From NCBI GenBank assembly GCA_004347685.1, contig SLTJ01000025.1, positions 23,112 through 87,111 on the forward strand: 64,000 nucleotides of DNA. Reading direction: 5' to 3'. Made by a program: the position numbers and the translations under genes. Under the pieces are notes generated by a model, which had not been told where the DNA came from, did no database searches, and was given only the letters and a program-made list of their open reading frames with translations. Source of the DNA: Clostridia bacterium (GTDB lineage: Bacteria > Bacillota > DSM-521 > Neomoorellales > SLTJ01). Below are positions 25,716-36,393 of the stretch, piece by piece. The number at the start of each line of letters is the position of its first letter. Positions within the stretch are counted from its first letter, which is position 1.

Positions 25716-26900
25716 CTATCCTTCCGCCTCTACCAGCAGGGCCTCCCCCTGAGCCGCGCCGCCACAGATGGTGGCTATCCCCAGCCCCCCACCCCGCCGG
25801 CGCAACTCGTAGACCAAGGCCATGATAATGCGGGTACCGCTGGCGCCGATGGGGTGGCCGAAGGCCACGGCGCCGCCGTTCACGTTCACCCTCTCCAGGT
25901 CCCAGCCGGTAATCTTCCCGCTGATAAGGGGCACAGAGGCAAAGGCCTCATTGTTTTCTATCAGCGTAATATCCTTGATACTCATGCCCTTGGCCTGCAG
26001 CAGCTTGTTGGTGGCCAGCCCCGGCACGGTGGCGATATAGGCCGGTTCGGCCGACACAGAAGCGTGGCCCAGGATTCTAGCCAAAGGCTTGATCCTCTTT
26101 TGCCGGGCCTTGTCTTCCGACATGACCACCACCGCGGCCGCGCCGTCGTTGATGCCGGGGGCGTTGCCGGCCGTCACCGTTCCCGTATCCTTGACGAACG
26201 CCGGCGGAAGGGCCGCCAGTTTTTCCGCGCTGGTATCCCGCCGCGGCCCCTCGTCTTGGGCCACCATGGCCGTTTTCCCCTTGCCCAGGGGTACAGTAAC
26301 CGGGACTATCTCCTCGGCCAGCAGTCCCGCCTCCATGGCTCCTATGGCCCGCTGGTGGCTGCGCAAGGCCCAGACATCCTGGTCCGCGCGTGTAATCCCG
26401 TATTCGGCTGCCACCCGGTCGGCCAGCACTCCCATGTGTACGTTATAAAAGGCACATGTAAGACCGTCATAGACCAGCATGTCCACCACCGTGGCGTTAT
26501 TCATGCGGTAGCCCCAGCGGCTGCCGGGCAACAGGTAAGGGGCGTTGCTCATACTCTCCATGCCGCCGGCTACTACCACCTCGGCCTCCCCGGTCCGGAC
26601 CATCATGTCGGCCAGGACCACGGTGCGCAGTCCTGAGATACAGACCTTGTTCACGGTGTCCGAAGGCACGCTCACCGGCAGGCCGGCCTTGACAGTAGCC
26701 TGCCGCGAAGGGATCTGCCCGGCTCCCCCCTGGAGCACCATGCCCATCAGGCAGTAATCAACCTCATCCGGCCCGATGCCAGCCCGCTGCACGGCTTCCT
26801 TAATGGCAACCGCTCCCAATTCCACCGCCGGCACATCCTTGAGAGCGCCGCTAAAACGCCCGAAGGCCGTCCTGGCCGCCCCTACGATCACGCTCGCCAC
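25716..26900 (-). CDS. Acetyl-CoA acetyltransferase (thiolase)
   Basis: About 394 residues. The active-site cysteine is in NKVCISGLRTV, the histidine in NVNGGAVAFGHPIGASGTRI and the second cysteine in ATICGGAAQGEALL. GTG 26900 is chosen since ASVIVGAARTAFGRFSG is where thiolases begin and GGAG lies ten bases upstream; longer frames run into pnp. It joins or splits acetoacetyl-CoA. Insertion of thiolase and cobO between pnp and ylxY departs from the usual gene order, and the enzyme could work with the dehydrogenase at 14.5 kb. Confidence 0.95.
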   Translation of the reverse strand: MASVIVGAARTAFGRFSGALKDVPAVELGAVAIKEAVQRAGIGPDEVDYCLMGMVLQGGAGQIPSRQATVKAGLPVSVPSDTVNKVCISGLRTVVLADMMVRTGEAEVVVAGGMESMSNAPYLLPGSRWGYRMNNATVVDMLVYDGLTCAFYNVHMGVLADRVAAEYGITRADQDVWALRSHQRAIGAMEAGLLAEEIVPVTVPLGKGKTAMVAQDEGPRRDTSAEKLAALPPAFVKDTGTVTAGNAPGINDGAAAVVVMSEDKARQKRIKPLARILGHASVSAEPAYIATVPGLATNKLLQAKGMSIKDITLIENNEAFASVPLISGKITGWDLERVNVNGGAVAFGHPIGASGTRIIMALVYELRRRGGGLGIATICGGAAQGEALLVEAEG

Positions 26901-26997
26901 CGACTCATCTCTCCTCTCCCGTTTTCCAACTCCCGGCAACCTGGCGGCTGCCGGGAGCCACTTAGCTCGTTCACGGCCTGGTATAAGCCAGCAACGG

Positions 26998-29241
26998 TTA
27001 CGGCCGCCGGCCCTGCCGCGGCGGGCGCGGGCCCCGGCGGTCACGTCCGGGATTGCCGGCCTGCTCATTCCGCTCCTTCCCGCCGTCCACCGGCCGGGGG
27101 AGGGCGTCCTTGTGGGACAGGCGCAACTTGCCCTGCGAGTCTAGGCCAATGGCCTTCACCAGGAGTTGTTCTCCTTCATGAATGACATCTTCTACCCGGG
27201 CCACCCGGCCCTCGGCGAGCTGGGAAATGTGCACCAAACCTTCCTTGCCCGGCAGCCCCATGACCCCGGGGATCACCTCCACAAAGGCACCGAAGTCGGT
27301 GACGCGGGTTACCCGGCCCAGGTACACCTGACCCACTTCCACCCCCTGGGTGATACTGCGGATAACCTCGGCGGCCCGCTCCCCGGCCTCGGCATCCAAC
27401 GAGGAGATAAACACCCGCCCGTCGTCCTCGACGTCTATCTTGGCCCCCGTCTCTTCAACAATCTTCTTGATAACCTTGCCCCCGGGGCCGATTATTTCCC
27501 GGATTTTATCCGGGTCCACGGTAAGACAAAGCATCCGCGGCGCCCAACGGGACAGTTCCGCCCGAGGCGCCGGGATAACTGCCAGCATCTTCTCCAAGAT
27601 GGCCATCCGCCCTACCCGGGCCTGCTCCAGGGCCCGGGCCAAAATCTCCCGGGTAATGCCGGCCACCTTGATATCCATCTGCAGGGCGGTAATCCCGTCC
27701 TTGGTTCCGGCCACCTTGAAGTCCATGTCTCCCAAGGCATCTTCTATCCCCTGGATGTCAGTGAGGACGGCAAAACTATCCTCCTCCTTGACCAGGCCCA
27801 TGGCCACCCCGGCCACCGGAGCCTTAATTGGCACCCCGGCGTCCAACAAGGCCAGGGTGCTGCCGCAGACGCTGCCCATGGAAGTGGAGCCGTTGGAAGA
27901 CAGGACTTCGGACACCAGGCGGATAGTATACGGAAAGTCTGCCTCACCGGGGATAACGCTCTCTAGGGCCCGCTCAGCCAGGGCCCCGTGGCCTATCTCC
28001 CGCCGGCCCGGCCCGCGGATGGGCTTGGTCTCGCCTGTGCTGTAGCCCGGCATATTGTAGTGGTGCATAAACCGCTTGCTTTCTTCAACCCCGAGGCCGT
28101 CCAGGATCTGCTCATCGCCGACGGCGCCCAGGGTGGCCACCGTCAGCACCTGGGTCTCGCCCCGGGTGAAGAGCCCACTGCCGTGGGTACGCGGCAGCAG
28201 CCCCACCTCGCACTGGATCGGCCGGATCTCATCCAGCCGGCGGCCGTCAACACGTATCCCTTCACTTAGAATCAGACGCCGCACCTTTTTCTTCTCGGCG
28301 GAAGCCACCACCTCCCTGACCCGGCCGGACAGTTCCGGATCGGCTGCCACCTCTTCCTGGTGGGCCGCCAGGAACTCCTCGAACACCTGCCGCTTGGCTT
28401 CTTCCAGCCTGGCTTCCCGCTCCTTTTTCCCGGGCCGCTGGGCCAGCAATTCCCTGATGGTTTCCTCCAATTTCGCTTCCGCCCGCGCCGCCAACCCTTC
28501 TGCCCATTCACCCGCAGCCGGCAGCGGCGGAAACTCCGGCCTTGGTTTTGCCACCCCATGCACGAGGGCCTCGCGGTAAAAGTCCTCGATAAAGGCCACA
28601 ATTTCCTTGATGGCTGCGTGGGCCTGGGAAATGGCCTCCAGCATGGTCTCCTCCGGCACGACAGCCGCCCCAGCCTCCACCATCATGATGGCCTCGGCCG
28701 TTCCGGCCACCACCAGCCCGAGGCGGCTTTTTTCGCTCTGGGCCAGGGTGGGGTTGAGAACGAGATCGTTGTCCAACAAACCAATGGCCACTGCCCCGAT
28801 AGGGCCGGCAAACGGGATGCCGGAAATGGTGAGGGCGGCAGAAGCCCCGATCATGGCCGCCAGATTGGGCGGACAGTCCTGGTCTACCGAAAGCACCGTG
28901 GCCACCACGTGAACGTCGTTCCGGTAATTCTTGGGGAAAAGGGGACGGATGGGCCGGTCAATAAGGCGGGCCGAGAGAATGGCCTTTTCGCTCGGCCGCC
29001 CTTCGCGCTTGATAAAGCCTCCGGGAATGCGGCCTACGGCATAAAGCCGCTCCTCGTAGTCTACCGTCAAGGGAAAGAAGTCTATTCCTTCTCGGGGTTC
29101 AGCCGAAGCAGTCGCGGTAACCAATACCGCCGTTTCTCCGTACCGTACCAGGACAGCTCCGCCGGCCTGTCCAGCCAGCCGGCCGGTTTCCAGACTCAAG
29201 TTTCGCCCGGCCAGCGACAACGACTTTAATACAGTTGCCAT
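26998..29241 (-). CDS. pnp: Polyribonucleotide nucleotidyltransferase (PNPase)
   Basis: A 747-residue phosphorolytic 3'-5' exoribonuclease of the degradosome. Two RNase PH domains are visible, the first with [32 protein letters not shown] blocks and the second with [16 protein letters not shown] and [25 protein letters not shown] domain ([29 protein letters not shown]) and an S1 domain ([23 protein letters not shown]) follow. The C-terminus is a short basic tail, [15 protein letters not shown]. It stands downstream of rpsO with a terminator between, the arrangement also known from E. coli. Confidence 0.97.
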   Translation of the reverse strand: MATVLKSLSLAGRNLSLETGRLAGQAGGAVLVRYGETAVLVTATASAEPREGIDFFPLTVDYEERLYAVGRIPGGFIKREGRPSEKAILSARLIDRPIRPLFPKNYRNDVHVVATVLSVDQDCPPNLAAMIGASAALTISGIPFAGPIGAVAIGLLDNDLVLNPTLAQSEKSRLGLVVAGTAEAIMMVEAGAAVVPEETMLEAISQAHAAIKEIVAFIEDFYREALVHGVAKPRPEFPPLPAAGEWAEGLAARAEAKLEETIRELLAQRPGKKEREARLEEAKRQVFEEFLAAHQEEVAADPELSGRVREVVASAEKKKVRRLILSEGIRVDGRRLDEIRPIQCEVGLLPRTHGSGLFTRGETQVLTVATLGAVGDEQILDGLGVEESKRFMHHYNMPGYSTGETKPIRGPGRREIGHGALAERALESVIPGEADFPYTIRLVSEVLSSNGSTSMGSVCGSTLALLDAGVPIKAPVAGVAMGLVKEEDSFAVLTDIQGIEDALGDMDFKVAGTKDGITALQMDIKVAGITREILARALEQARVGRMAILEKMLAVIPAPRAELSRWAPRMLCLTVDPDKIREIIGPGGKVIKKIVEETGAKIDVEDDGRVFISSLDAEAGERAAEVIRSITQGVEVGQVYLGRVTRVTDFGAFVEVIPGVMGLPGKEGLVHISQLAEGRVARVEDVIHEGEQLLVKAIGLDSQGKLRLSHKDALPRPVDGGKERNEQAGNPGRDRRGPRPPRQGRRP

Positions 29242-29262
29242 ATGATGTTTTGTGAACCTCCC

Positions 29263-29287
29263 TTAAAAAAGAGCGGGAATATCCCGC
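29263..29287 (-). terminator. Intrinsic terminator between rpsO and pnp
   Basis: GCGGGA (29273-29278) and TCCCGC (29282-29287) form a tight stem with a three-base loop. Read on the minus strand it is followed by TCTTTTTT. It would end part of the rpsO transcripts or act as a processing site ahead of pnp. Confidence 0.75.
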
Positions 29288-29290
29288 CCT

Positions 29291-29557
29291 TTATCGCCTT
29301 AAACCCAGCTCGGAAATAACCTGGTGGTAGCGCTTGACATCGGTATCCCGCAGATAATTCAGCAGCGCCCTTCTCTGACCTACCATCTTCAGCAGCCCCC
29401 GCCGGGAATGGTGGTCCTTGCGGTGTACCCGCAAGTGCTCGGTGAGAGAGTTGATCCTCTTGGTCAGGATGGCGATCTGTACCTCGGGAGAGCCGGTGTC
29501 ATGTTCATGGCGCCGATACTTGTCAATGATCTCCTTTTTTTCTTCCGCCGAAATCAT
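29291..29557 (-). CDS. rpsO: 30S ribosomal protein S15
   Basis: An 88-residue primary 16S rRNA-binding protein: [32 protein letters not shown], then [26 protein letters not shown] and [22 protein letters not shown] 29557 follows AGGAGGT; a longer frame upstream is non-coding leader. A predicted promoter stands about 70 bases upstream. Confidence 0.98.
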   Translation of the reverse strand: MISAEEKKEIIDKYRRHEHDTGSPEVQIAILTKRINSLTEHLRVHRKDHHSRRGLLKMVGQRRALLNYLRDTDVKRYHQVISELGLRR

Positions 29558-29627
29558 GCTGCACCTCCTAATCGCCTTGAGGCCCAGGACGGGGACAGGC
29601 CCGGCCCGCGCCCAGGTTCTAACAGGT

Positions 29628-29656
29628 ATTTTAGCGCACCCGGAAAATAAAATCAA
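29628..29656 (-). promoter_or_regulatory. Predicted rpsO promoter and GC-rich leader
   Basis: On the minus strand TTGATT (29651-29656) and TAAAAT (29628-29633) are 17 bases apart. The leader of about 65 bases is GC-rich and self-complementary; in other bacteria S15 represses itself through such a leader, but no specific fold could be proven here. Confidence 0.6.
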
Positions 29657-29702
29657 CCTATTTCGGCCCGAGGCCCTGGCGGCCCGAGCCAAGGAGGATA
29701 CC

Positions 29703-29933
29703 TTAGATCTTAGCCTGGCCAATAATGGTTATGACTAAACGCCCGGCCGTCACATCCTTGGCCACCAGGTCAAAGATTCTCCCCGAGGCCGCCACAAACC
29801 CCCGGAACCGGGTGGCCGCCGGCACGTGGCCGGGGATGCTTTGGGCCGCTTTGATAATGTCCGCAGCCGTAATTTCGCCCTGGCGAAGATCCAAGAGGCG
29901 TTTCCTGGCATGACCGGTAATTATCACTCGCAC
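29703..29933 (-). CDS. DUF4258-like small protein
   Basis: A 76-residue frame reading [33 protein letters not shown], then [18 protein letters not shown] and LVITIIGQ. The histidine-arginine start and the alpha-beta pattern resemble DUF4258, a RelE-like toxin fold. GTG 29933 has GGGGAAG about seven bases upstream. No antitoxin partner is visible, so it is probably a domesticated or orphan member. It lies between ribF and the rpsO promoter. Confidence 0.6.
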   Translation of the reverse strand: MRVIITGHARKRLLDLRQGEITAADIIKAAQSIPGHVPAATRFRGFVAASGRIFDLVAKDVTAGRLVITIIGQAKI

Positions 29934-30017
29934 CGCTATCTTCCCCTTATAATGAACCCCCGCTTTGCTTCATTTTACGCTGGGGGCCGGCAGGGGGTGC
30001 GGGCAAGAGAGGTCGCC

Positions 30018-30950
30018 TTACTCGCTGTCGCTGTCGGAAGCCAGGGCGGCCCTGGCCTGCTCTACATCAGCGGCTATCTGCCGGGCAAGCTCCTCGGGGC
30101 CGGAGAGCCTTCTCTCCGCCCGCAACCTGGCCCGCAGTTCAATTACCAGATGCGCTCCGTAGAGGTCGCCGCTGAAGTCCAGGAGGTAAACCTCCACCGT
30201 GCGTTGCCCGTCCCCAAAGGTGGGCCGGACGCCGATGTTCAAGACGCCGCCAAGGGATCGGCCGTTGACCCGGACTTTAACCGCGTAAACGCCGTCCGCC
30301 GGCAACAGCACCTGCTCCGGTACCGCTAGATTAGCGGTAGGAAAACCGATCTCACGGCCGACGGCCCGGCCGCTCACTACCCGACCCTCAAGCAAGGGCC
30401 AGTAACCCAGAGCCGCGCGGGCCTCAGCCACTTGGCCCCGGCTGAGGATTTCGCGGATGCGGGAACTGCTGACCGGCTGCCCGTCCACTTCTACCGGGGG
30501 GATAACTACCGTAGCGAAGCCCAGGCCCCGGCCCAGGCGTTCCAGCATGGCCGGAGTGCCGGTCCCCCGGTAGCCGAAGGTGAAATTAAAGCCTACCACC
30601 ACCACCCGCGGCCGTATCGGGCGCATGAGCACCTCGGTCACAAAGTCCTCGGCCTTTACCTGCGCCATCTCCAGGGTAAAGGGCAGGCACAACAGACAGT
30701 CGGCCCCCAGCCGCTCGAGCATGGCTGCCTTGCGCTCCGGGGTGAGAATGAGGCTGAAGGGCTCCCGGCCCAGCACCTGCATAGGGTGCGGTGAAAAGCT
30801 CACCACTACCGCCGGCCGTCCCAGGGAGCGGGCGCGGGACACCATCTCCCGCACCAGCCGCTGGTGGCCCAGGTGCACCCCGTCAAAATTGCCCAGGGCT
30901 ACTGCCGCCCCGGGAAGATCAAACACGCCCAAATTGTCGAGTATACGCAT
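30018..30950 (-). CDS. ribF: Bifunctional riboflavin kinase/FAD synthetase
   Basis: A 310-residue enzyme that converts riboflavin to FMN and FAD. The N-terminal adenylyltransferase domain has VALGNFDGVHLGHQRLV, VVVGFNFTFGYRGTG and PVSSSRIREIL. The C-terminal kinase domain has GRAVGREIGFPTANL, GVYAVKVRVNG, GVLNIGVRPTF and VEVYLLDFSGDLYG. It is in the usual place between truB and rpsO. Confidence 0.96.
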   Translation of the reverse strand: MRILDNLGVFDLPGAAVALGNFDGVHLGHQRLVREMVSRARSLGRPAVVVSFSPHPMQVLGREPFSLILTPERKAAMLERLGADCLLCLPFTLEMAQVKAEDFVTEVLMRPIRPRVVVVGFNFTFGYRGTGTPAMLERLGRGLGFATVVIPPVEVDGQPVSSSRIREILSRGQVAEARAALGYWPLLEGRVVSGRAVGREIGFPTANLAVPEQVLLPADGVYAVKVRVNGRSLGGVLNIGVRPTFGDGQRTVEVYLLDFSGDLYGAHLVIELRARLRAERRLSGPEELARQIAADVEQARAALASDSDSE

Positions 30951-31077
30951 GTAACCACGCCGCCCTACTGCAACCTGGAGTATCTCCAGTTTCTATCAGG
31001 CTCGGCCGCCTAACCCGGCTGACAACTCGGCGAAATTCTCGCTTGGGGCCGGGCGGCCACCGCGAGGTGGGGATACA

Positions 31078-31989
31078 TCAGTACCGCAGCACCTTACGCG
31101 GCCGCAGGTGCCAAGCCTCTGCCGGGACGCCCGCCGCCACCACCCCGATTCCGGCCAGCCGGCCGTCGCCGGTGTAGACGCGGCAGTCATATCCAGGCGC
31201 CAGCCCGGGTGGCATCTGGGCCAGGTCCCCAGCGCCCACAGCCTGTCCGTGCTGCCACCTGGCCCCGGCCCCTGCCGCCAGGGTAACGGCCGGGAGATGC
31301 TCCACCCCCGCCTCCAGGGGCTGGAGAAAAGAAGTGTCGCCCGCCTGAGTCATGGCCTCCAGTTCCGCCAGGGTATAACTGTCCCCCACGAGGAACGGCC
31401 CCACTGCGGTGCGCACCAAAGTCAGCACACAGGCCCCGGGACCCATGGTTTGTCCAATATCGGCACAAAGAGAACGGATATAAGTTCCGCCCCCGCATTT
31501 CACTTCCAGGAGGAAACAGGGAATCCGGAACCAAAGGAGGCGCAGGTCATGAACCTGCACCCGGCGCGGGGCGATGTCCACCTCTTCCCCCCGCCGGGCC
31601 AGCTCGTAGAGCCTCTGTCCCCGGTGGTGGATGGCGGAAAAGGCCGGCGGCTTTTGCCATATTTCGCCCACAAAGGCCGGGAGCACCGCGGCCACATCCG
31701 CCGCCGTCAGCCCGGATACCGGCCGGTGGCTGGTAACCTGCCCGGTGGCGTCCAGGGTATCGGTGGTAATTCCCAGCACCACCTGGGCCCGGTAGGCTTT
31801 AACCAGGGAAGACGTGAATTCAACCAGGCGGGTAGCCTGGCCGCAGGCCAAAACCAGGACACCGCAGGCCGCCGGGTCCAGGGTCCCGGCATGCCCTATT
31901 GTCTTCTGACCGAGGAGACGGCGTACCCGCTGCACCGCCTCGTGGGAGCTGATCCCCGGAGGTTTGAGGAGGTTTACGAACCCGTCCAT
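31078..31989 (-). CDS. truB: tRNA pseudouridine-55 synthase
   Basis: A 303-residue enzyme that makes the T-loop pseudouridine. Visible motifs are GFVNLLKPPGISSHEAV, the catalytic aspartate in GHAGTLDPAACGVLVLACGQATR, FSAIHHRGQRLYELARRG and VKCGGGTYIRSLCADIG, followed by a PUA-like C-terminal domain. Its start overlaps the end of nrnA by 16 bases, showing translational coupling. Confidence 0.96.
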   Translation of the reverse strand: MDGFVNLLKPPGISSHEAVQRVRRLLGQKTIGHAGTLDPAACGVLVLACGQATRLVEFTSSLVKAYRAQVVLGITTDTLDATGQVTSHRPVSGLTAADVAAVLPAFVGEIWQKPPAFSAIHHRGQRLYELARRGEEVDIAPRRVQVHDLRLLWFRIPCFLLEVKCGGGTYIRSLCADIGQTMGPGACVLTLVRTAVGPFLVGDSYTLAELEAMTQAGDTSFLQPLEAGVEHLPAVTLAAGAGARWQHGQAVGAGDLAQMPPGLAPGYDCRVYTGDGRLAGIGVVAAGVPAEAWHLRPRKVLRY

Positions 31990-32975
31990 TTTTCACCGGT
32001 TGCCTGGCAGAGCATCTCTACAGCCCGGCCCACCACCCGGCGGATAACCGCCTGCAGCTCGCCCCGCACCGTGCACCCAGCCGCCCGCTGGTGGCCGCCC
32101 CCGCCAAAACAGGCCGCCAGCTCGTTCACGTCCAGGTACGTCTTTGAACGCATCCCTACCTTGACCACCCCAGGCTCCACCTCGCGGAAAAACATACCGG
32201 CCTCAACGCCGATAATGGAACGGGGGTAATCGGCCAACCCCTCGCAGTGCTCACTCCGCGCCCCCAGGGCCGTAAAAGTGGCCAGGTCAACATACATCCA
32301 GGCGATCTGCCCGCCTGCCGCCAGTTCCAGGGTCGGCAGGACCGCCCCCAGTACCCGCAAGGCCACTAGTTCCTTCTCCTCCCAGAGGTGCAGGCTGGCC
32401 CGGACCACGTCCACGCCGTGGGCAATGAGCTCGGCCGCGATGGCATGGGCCGCAGGGGTCGTATTGGCGAAACGAAAAGAGCCGGTATCAGTGGCCAGGG
32501 CCGTATACAGGGCCGTGGCTATGGCCGGGGTAATCTCCACCCCCATTTCACGGATCAAGCTATAAACAAGTTCCCCGGTGGCGGCCGCCCCGGGATCAAC
32601 CCAGCTCAGATCCCCAAAACCAGTGTTACTGATATGGTGGTCGAGATTAACGACAATGGCCCCGCTCTCCTGGATGCGCTCCTTGAGATCACGGCCCGGC
32701 CGCTCCATGTCCGAGCAATCCAGCAAGATCACCAGCCCGGGCACCGCTGCTACGTCCTGCGGCCGCTTGATTCTCTCCATCCCGGGGATAAAGCTGTACA
32801 TCCTGGGCACCGGATCATGGTTGACCGCCGTCACCTCCAGGCCCATTTGCTCCAGGGCCAGGGCCAGGGCTACCGTCGAACCGATGGCGTCGCCATCAGG
32901 CAAATAATGGGCAGCCACCAGCGCCTGCCGCGCCCCCTTGATAACCCCGGCCATAGCCCGCGGTTGCTCATTCAA
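31974..32975 (-). CDS. nrnA: Bifunctional oligoribonuclease/PAP phosphatase (NrnA type)
   Basis: A 333-residue DHH-DHHA1 phosphoesterase that degrades short RNAs and 3'-phosphoadenosine 5'-phosphate. HYLPDGDAIGSTVALALAL, VNLDHHISNTGFGDL and YTALATDTGSFRFANT are the metal-binding blocks, and the DHHA1 part ends with FGGGGHQRAAGC. The start is TTG 32975, overlapping the rbfA stop by three bases with GGGAG upstream. The order rbfA-nrnA-truB is common in Firmicutes. Confidence 0.94.
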   Translation of the reverse strand: MNEQPRAMAGVIKGARQALVAAHYLPDGDAIGSTVALALALEQMGLEVTAVNHDPVPRMYSFIPGMERIKRPQDVAAVPGLVILLDCSDMERPGRDLKERIQESGAIVVNLDHHISNTGFGDLSWVDPGAAATGELVYSLIREMGVEITPAIATALYTALATDTGSFRFANTTPAAHAIAAELIAHGVDVVRASLHLWEEKELVALRVLGAVLPTLELAAGGQIAWMYVDLATFTALGARSEHCEGLADYPRSIIGVEAGMFFREVEPGVVKVGMRSKTYLDVNELAACFGGGGHQRAAGCTVRGELQAVIRRVVGRAVEMLCQATGEKWTGS

Positions 32976-33331
32976 AGAGAGTCTCCCTTTTCCATTTCTC
33001 TGTTGATCAATTCCAGAACCCGCGCCCCTTCTTCCAGGGAGGAATCCAGGTGGAAGACGATCTCCGGGGCAAAGCGCAGTCCCAGCCGCTGGCCCACCTC
33101 ACGGCGGATGTAGCCGATGGCCCCGCTCAGCGCCGCCATAGTATCCTGCCTGGCCCTGGCATCGCCGAAAACGCTGACGCATACCCTGGCGTGGCGCAGG
33201 TCGCGGGAAAGCTGAACCTGGGTGATGCTGGCCATACCTATCCTGGGGTCCTTGAGCTCATTATCAACAATGTCGGCAATATCTTTCTTCATCTGCTCCG
33301 CTACCCGCTGGACTCGTTTGGGATCGGCCAT
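32972..33331 (-). CDS. rbfA: Ribosome-binding factor A
   Basis: About 119 residues: RVQRVAEQMKKDIADIVDNELKDPRIGMASITQVQLSRDL-type sequence followed by RRQ-like YIRREVGQRLGLRFAPEIVFHLDSSLEEGARV. This KH-like protein matures the 5' end of 16S rRNA and helps cold growth. ATG 33331 with GGTGGGAG upstream is preferred to an ATG four codons earlier. It is translationally coupled to nrnA and follows infB closely. Confidence 0.95.
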   Translation of the reverse strand: MADPKRVQRVAEQMKKDIADIVDNELKDPRIGMASITQVQLSRDLRHARVCVSVFGDARARQDTMAALSGAIGYIRREVGQRLGLRFAPEIVFHLDSSLEEGARVLELINREMEKGDSL

Positions 33332-33343
33332 TGCTCCCACCAC

Positions 33344-36300
33344 CTATAGCTCGCGTTTTATCTTCTCAATGGTATAAGCCTCCAGCACGTCGCCTTCTTT
33401 TACATCGTTAAAATTCTCGACCCCGATGCCGCACTCGTAACCCTGGACCACCTCCCGCACATCGTCCTTAAACCGCTTCAGGGAGTGTACCTGCCCCTGA
33501 TACACCACCACCCCATCGCGGATGACGCGCACCCGGGCGTGGTTCAGCACCTTGCCTTCGGTCACGTAGCTCCCAGCCACCGCGCCTACCCGGGGCACCC
33601 TGAAGGTCTGACGCACCTCCGCCCGGCCCAAAATAACTTCCCGTTCTTCGGGTTCGAGCAGACCGCTCATGGCCTTGCGGACATCGTCAATAAGTTCATA
33701 GATAATCAGGTACAGCCGGATGTCTATTTTCTCGGCTTCGGCAGCCTTGCGGGCACCGGCATCGGCCCGGACGTTAAAGCCGATGATGATGGCACCGGAG
33801 GCGCTGGCCAGCATTACGTCAGTTTCGGTGACCGCTCCCACGCCCCCGTGGATGACAGTTACCTTCACCTCGTCAGTTCCCAGCCGGGACAGGGCCTGGA
33901 TAACAGCCTCCAGGGAGCCCTGGACATCCGCCTTGACGATAAGCGGCAACTCTTTGGTTTCGCTGGCCTTAATGTTCTTAAAGAATTCGTCCAGGCTGAC
34001 CACCTTGTTCTTGGCCAGGGTCTCCTTGCGCCTGACATCCTGGCGGGCCAGAGACACCTCCCGGGCCACTTTCTCGTCCGAGGTTACCTGGACGATATCC
34101 CCGGCTTCCGGCACATCATCCAACCCCAACACCTGTACCGGCGTGGAAGGGCCGGCCTCCTCCAGCCGCTCGCCCCGAAAGTCGAACATGGCCCTTACTT
34201 TGCCGGCCACGGCCCCGGCCACCAGGCTGTCACCCACCCGCAGGGTCCCCTTCTGGACCAAAACCGTAGCTACTGGACCGCGACCCCGGTCCAACTCAGC
34301 TTCAATGACCGTACCCCTGGCCGGCCGGTCGGGGTTAGCTTTCAACTCGCCCATTTCCGCCACCAGGAGAATCATCTCCAGCAGCTCGTCAATGCCTATC
34401 CTTTTGGTGGCGGAAACATTGACGAAAACGGCATCTCCACCCCATTCCTCGGACACCAGGCCGTGTTCGGTCAACTGTTGCTTGACCCGGTCGGCGTTGG
34501 CGTCCGGCCGGTCTATCTTATTTACGGCCACGATTATGGGTACCCCGGCGGCCCGGGCGTGGTTAATGGCCTCCACGGTCTGGGGCATTACCCCATCGTC
34601 CGCGGCCACCACCAGCACGGCAATATCGGTAACCTCGGCCCCGCGGGCGCGCATAGCCGTAAAAGCCTCGTGCCCGGGAGTGTCCAGGAAGGTGATCTTC
34701 CGGTCACCCACTTGCACCTGGTAGGCACCGATGTGCTGGGTTATCCCGCCGGCTTCGGTAGCCGTTACGTTGGTCTGCCTGATGGCATCGAGCAGTGAAG
34801 TCTTGCCGTGATCCACATGGCCCATCACCGTGACCACCGGCGGCCGCTCCAACAAGGATTCGCGGGCGTCGGGCAGATCCTCCAGCTCGGTAGGCCGGTC
34901 TATCCGCACTTCCACCTGGGTACCGTACTCGTTAGCCACCAGCGTGGCCGTGTCGGCGTCTATTTCCTGAGTAAGGGAGGCCATTACCCCTATTGCCACC
35001 AGCTTTTTCACCACTTCGGCCCCGGATTTGGCCAACTTCTGGGCCAGATCCTGGACCGTGACGGTTTCCCCGATGACTATCTTCTTTACCACCGGCTGGG
35101 GTACTCCCGGCAGCGCTCCCTGGCCCCTCCTCTTCTTGTTCTTAGAGAGAGGACGCCTGGCAACGGCACCGGCCCATTCTTCTTCACCACGGTAATCGCC
35201 CGAGTGGAAATCCTGGCTTTTGGCCTTGGCTGCCTCGCCGGGACGATTTCTCCCATAGCCGTCCTTCCCAGGCCGGCCGGTGCCTTTGCCGGGGCGGTTC
35301 TGGCCGCCCATTCCTTTGGCCGGTGCCGGCGCGGTTGCGGCCCGACCGGGCTGTGCCGCTGTCAGCGGGCGACCTTGGCCCGGCCGAGACTGTCCGCCAC
35401 CGTATCCCGGGCGGCCTTGGCCCGGCTGAGACTGTCCGCCTCCATATCCCGGGCGGCCTTGGCCCGGCCGAGACTGTCCGCCTCCATATCCCGGGCGGCC
35501 TTGACCCGGCTGAGACTGTCCGCCTCCATATCCCGGGCGGCCTTGACCCGGCTGAGACTGTCCGCCTCCATATCCCGGGCGGCCTTGACCCGGCTGAGAC
35601 TGTCCGCCTCCATATCCCGGGCGGCCTTGACCCGGCTGAGACTGTCCGCCTCCATATCCCGGGCGGCCTTGGCCCGGCTGAGACTGCCCGCCTCCATATC
35701 CCGGGCGGCCTTGGCCCGGCTGAGACTGCCCACCTCCATATCCCGGGCGGCCTTGGCCCGGCTGGGACTGCCCGCCACCGTATCCCGGGCGGCCTTGGCC
35801 CGGCTGAGACTGTCCGCCCCTTGTCTGCTCGTGGGCCACAGAACCTCTGTCGGCCCCGGCACGGCCCGACCCGTGGGACCCAGCCTCCCGCGAAGGGGCC
35901 GCTCCTTCCCGACCATAGCCGGCAGCGCCCGCGCCTGTACCTCGTACTGGCGGAGAGCCGGCTGGACGTTGCTCCTGCCTCGCCGGCGCTGGTACCGCTC
36001 CGGCCGCCGCATGGCCCGGGCCCCGGCCCTCCCGCGGCTGGGCCGGCCTGGCTCCCTGGCCGCCGGGACCTTGGCCTCCGGTCTCCATGGCCGGCCTACC
36101 TGCTGCAGCCTGGCCTGCTCCCGGCTTTTCCCGGGGCGGGCCGGCGGCCGCAGGCGCGGCACTCCCCCCTGGCTTTGCCGCCTCCACCGGCACGGCTCGA
36201 CCCTGGTCCGTGACCGGCGCCACCCGTTTCCTGACCTCATCTATCTGCGCTTCCTCAAGGATGCTCATGTGTGACTTAACGCTAATACCCACGTTATGAA

Positions 36301-36370
36301 GGAGAGCCAGCATCTCTTTGGTGGAGAGCCCCAGATCCTTTGCTACCTCGTATACTCTAGTCTTAGCCAT
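33344..36370 (-). CDS. infB: Translation initiation factor IF-2
   Basis: About 1008 residues, longer than usual because of an extended N-terminal linker. The first 55 residues form the IF2N fold ([26 protein letters not shown]). Residues about 60-430 are low-complexity, rich in Gly, Pro, Arg and Gln, and hold 11 tandem 14-residue repeats. A second IF2N domain ([24 protein letters not shown]) precedes the GTPase core, with G1 GHVDHGKT, G2 GGITQHIG, G3 DTPGHEAF and G4 NKIDR, and the C-terminal fMet-tRNA-binding domains follow. ATG 36370 is preceded by GGGGGGTG. The gene directly follows ylxR. Confidence 0.97.
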   Translation of the reverse strand: MAKTRVYEVAKDLGLSTKEMLALLHNVGISVKSHMSILEEAQIDEVRKRVAPVTDQGRAVPVEAAKPGGSAAPAAAGPPREKPGAGQAAAGRPAMETGGQGPGGQGARPAQPREGRGPGHAAAGAVPAPARQEQRPAGSPPVRGTGAGAAGYGREGAAPSREAGSHGSGRAGADRGSVAHEQTRGGQSQPGQGRPGYGGGQSQPGQGRPGYGGGQSQPGQGRPGYGGGQSQPGQGRPGYGGGQSQPGQGRPGYGGGQSQPGQGRPGYGGGQSQPGQGRPGYGGGQSQPGQGRPGYGGGQSRPGQGRPGYGGGQSQPGQGRPGYGGGQSRPGQGRPLTAAQPGRAATAPAPAKGMGGQNRPGKGTGRPGKDGYGRNRPGEAAKAKSQDFHSGDYRGEEEWAGAVARRPLSKNKKRRGQGALPGVPQPVVKKIVIGETVTVQDLAQKLAKSGAEVVKKLVAIGVMASLTQEIDADTATLVANEYGTQVEVRIDRPTELEDLPDARESLLERPPVVTVMGHVDHGKTSLLDAIRQTNVTATEAGGITQHIGAYQVQVGDRKITFLDTPGHEAFTAMRARGAEVTDIAVLVVAADDGVMPQTVEAINHARAAGVPIIVAVNKIDRPDANADRVKQQLTEHGLVSEEWGGDAVFVNVSATKRIGIDELLEMILLVAEMGELKANPDRPARGTVIEAELDRGRGPVATVLVQKGTLRVGDSLVAGAVAGKVRAMFDFRGERLEEAGPSTPVQVLGLDDVPEAGDIVQVTSDEKVAREVSLARQDVRRKETLAKNKVVSLDEFFKNIKASETKELPLIVKADVQGSLEAVIQALSRLGTDEVKVTVIHGGVGAVTETDVMLASASGAIIIGFNVRADAGARKAAEAEKIDIRLYLIIYELIDDVRKAMSGLLEPEEREVILGRAEVRQTFRVPRVGAVAGSYVTEGKVLNHARVRVIRDGVVVYQGQVHSLKRFKDDVREVVQGYECGIGVENFNDVKEGDVLEAYTIEKIKREL
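35362..35823 (-). repeat. Eleven-copy 42-base tandem repeat inside infB
   Basis: Each unit encodes [14 protein letters not shown]. Copies differ by a few bases, some silent and two changing Q to R. Boundaries are approximate. Confidence 0.9.
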
Positions 36371-36393
36371 GTTTTCACCCCCCAACTTGCCAC

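Noticed and set aside
29703..29933. A complete toxin-antitoxin pair
   Set aside because: The DUF4258-like frame has no adjacent antitoxin frame on either side.
35362..35823. CRISPR array suggested by regular 42-base units
   Set aside because: The units are contiguous, in frame and coding within infB, with no spacers between them and no cas genes nearby.
34808..36274. Plus-strand frames opposite the infB repeats with repeated [17 protein letters not shown] units
   Set aside because: They only mirror the 42-base repeats of infB on the other strand; no start site or function supports them.
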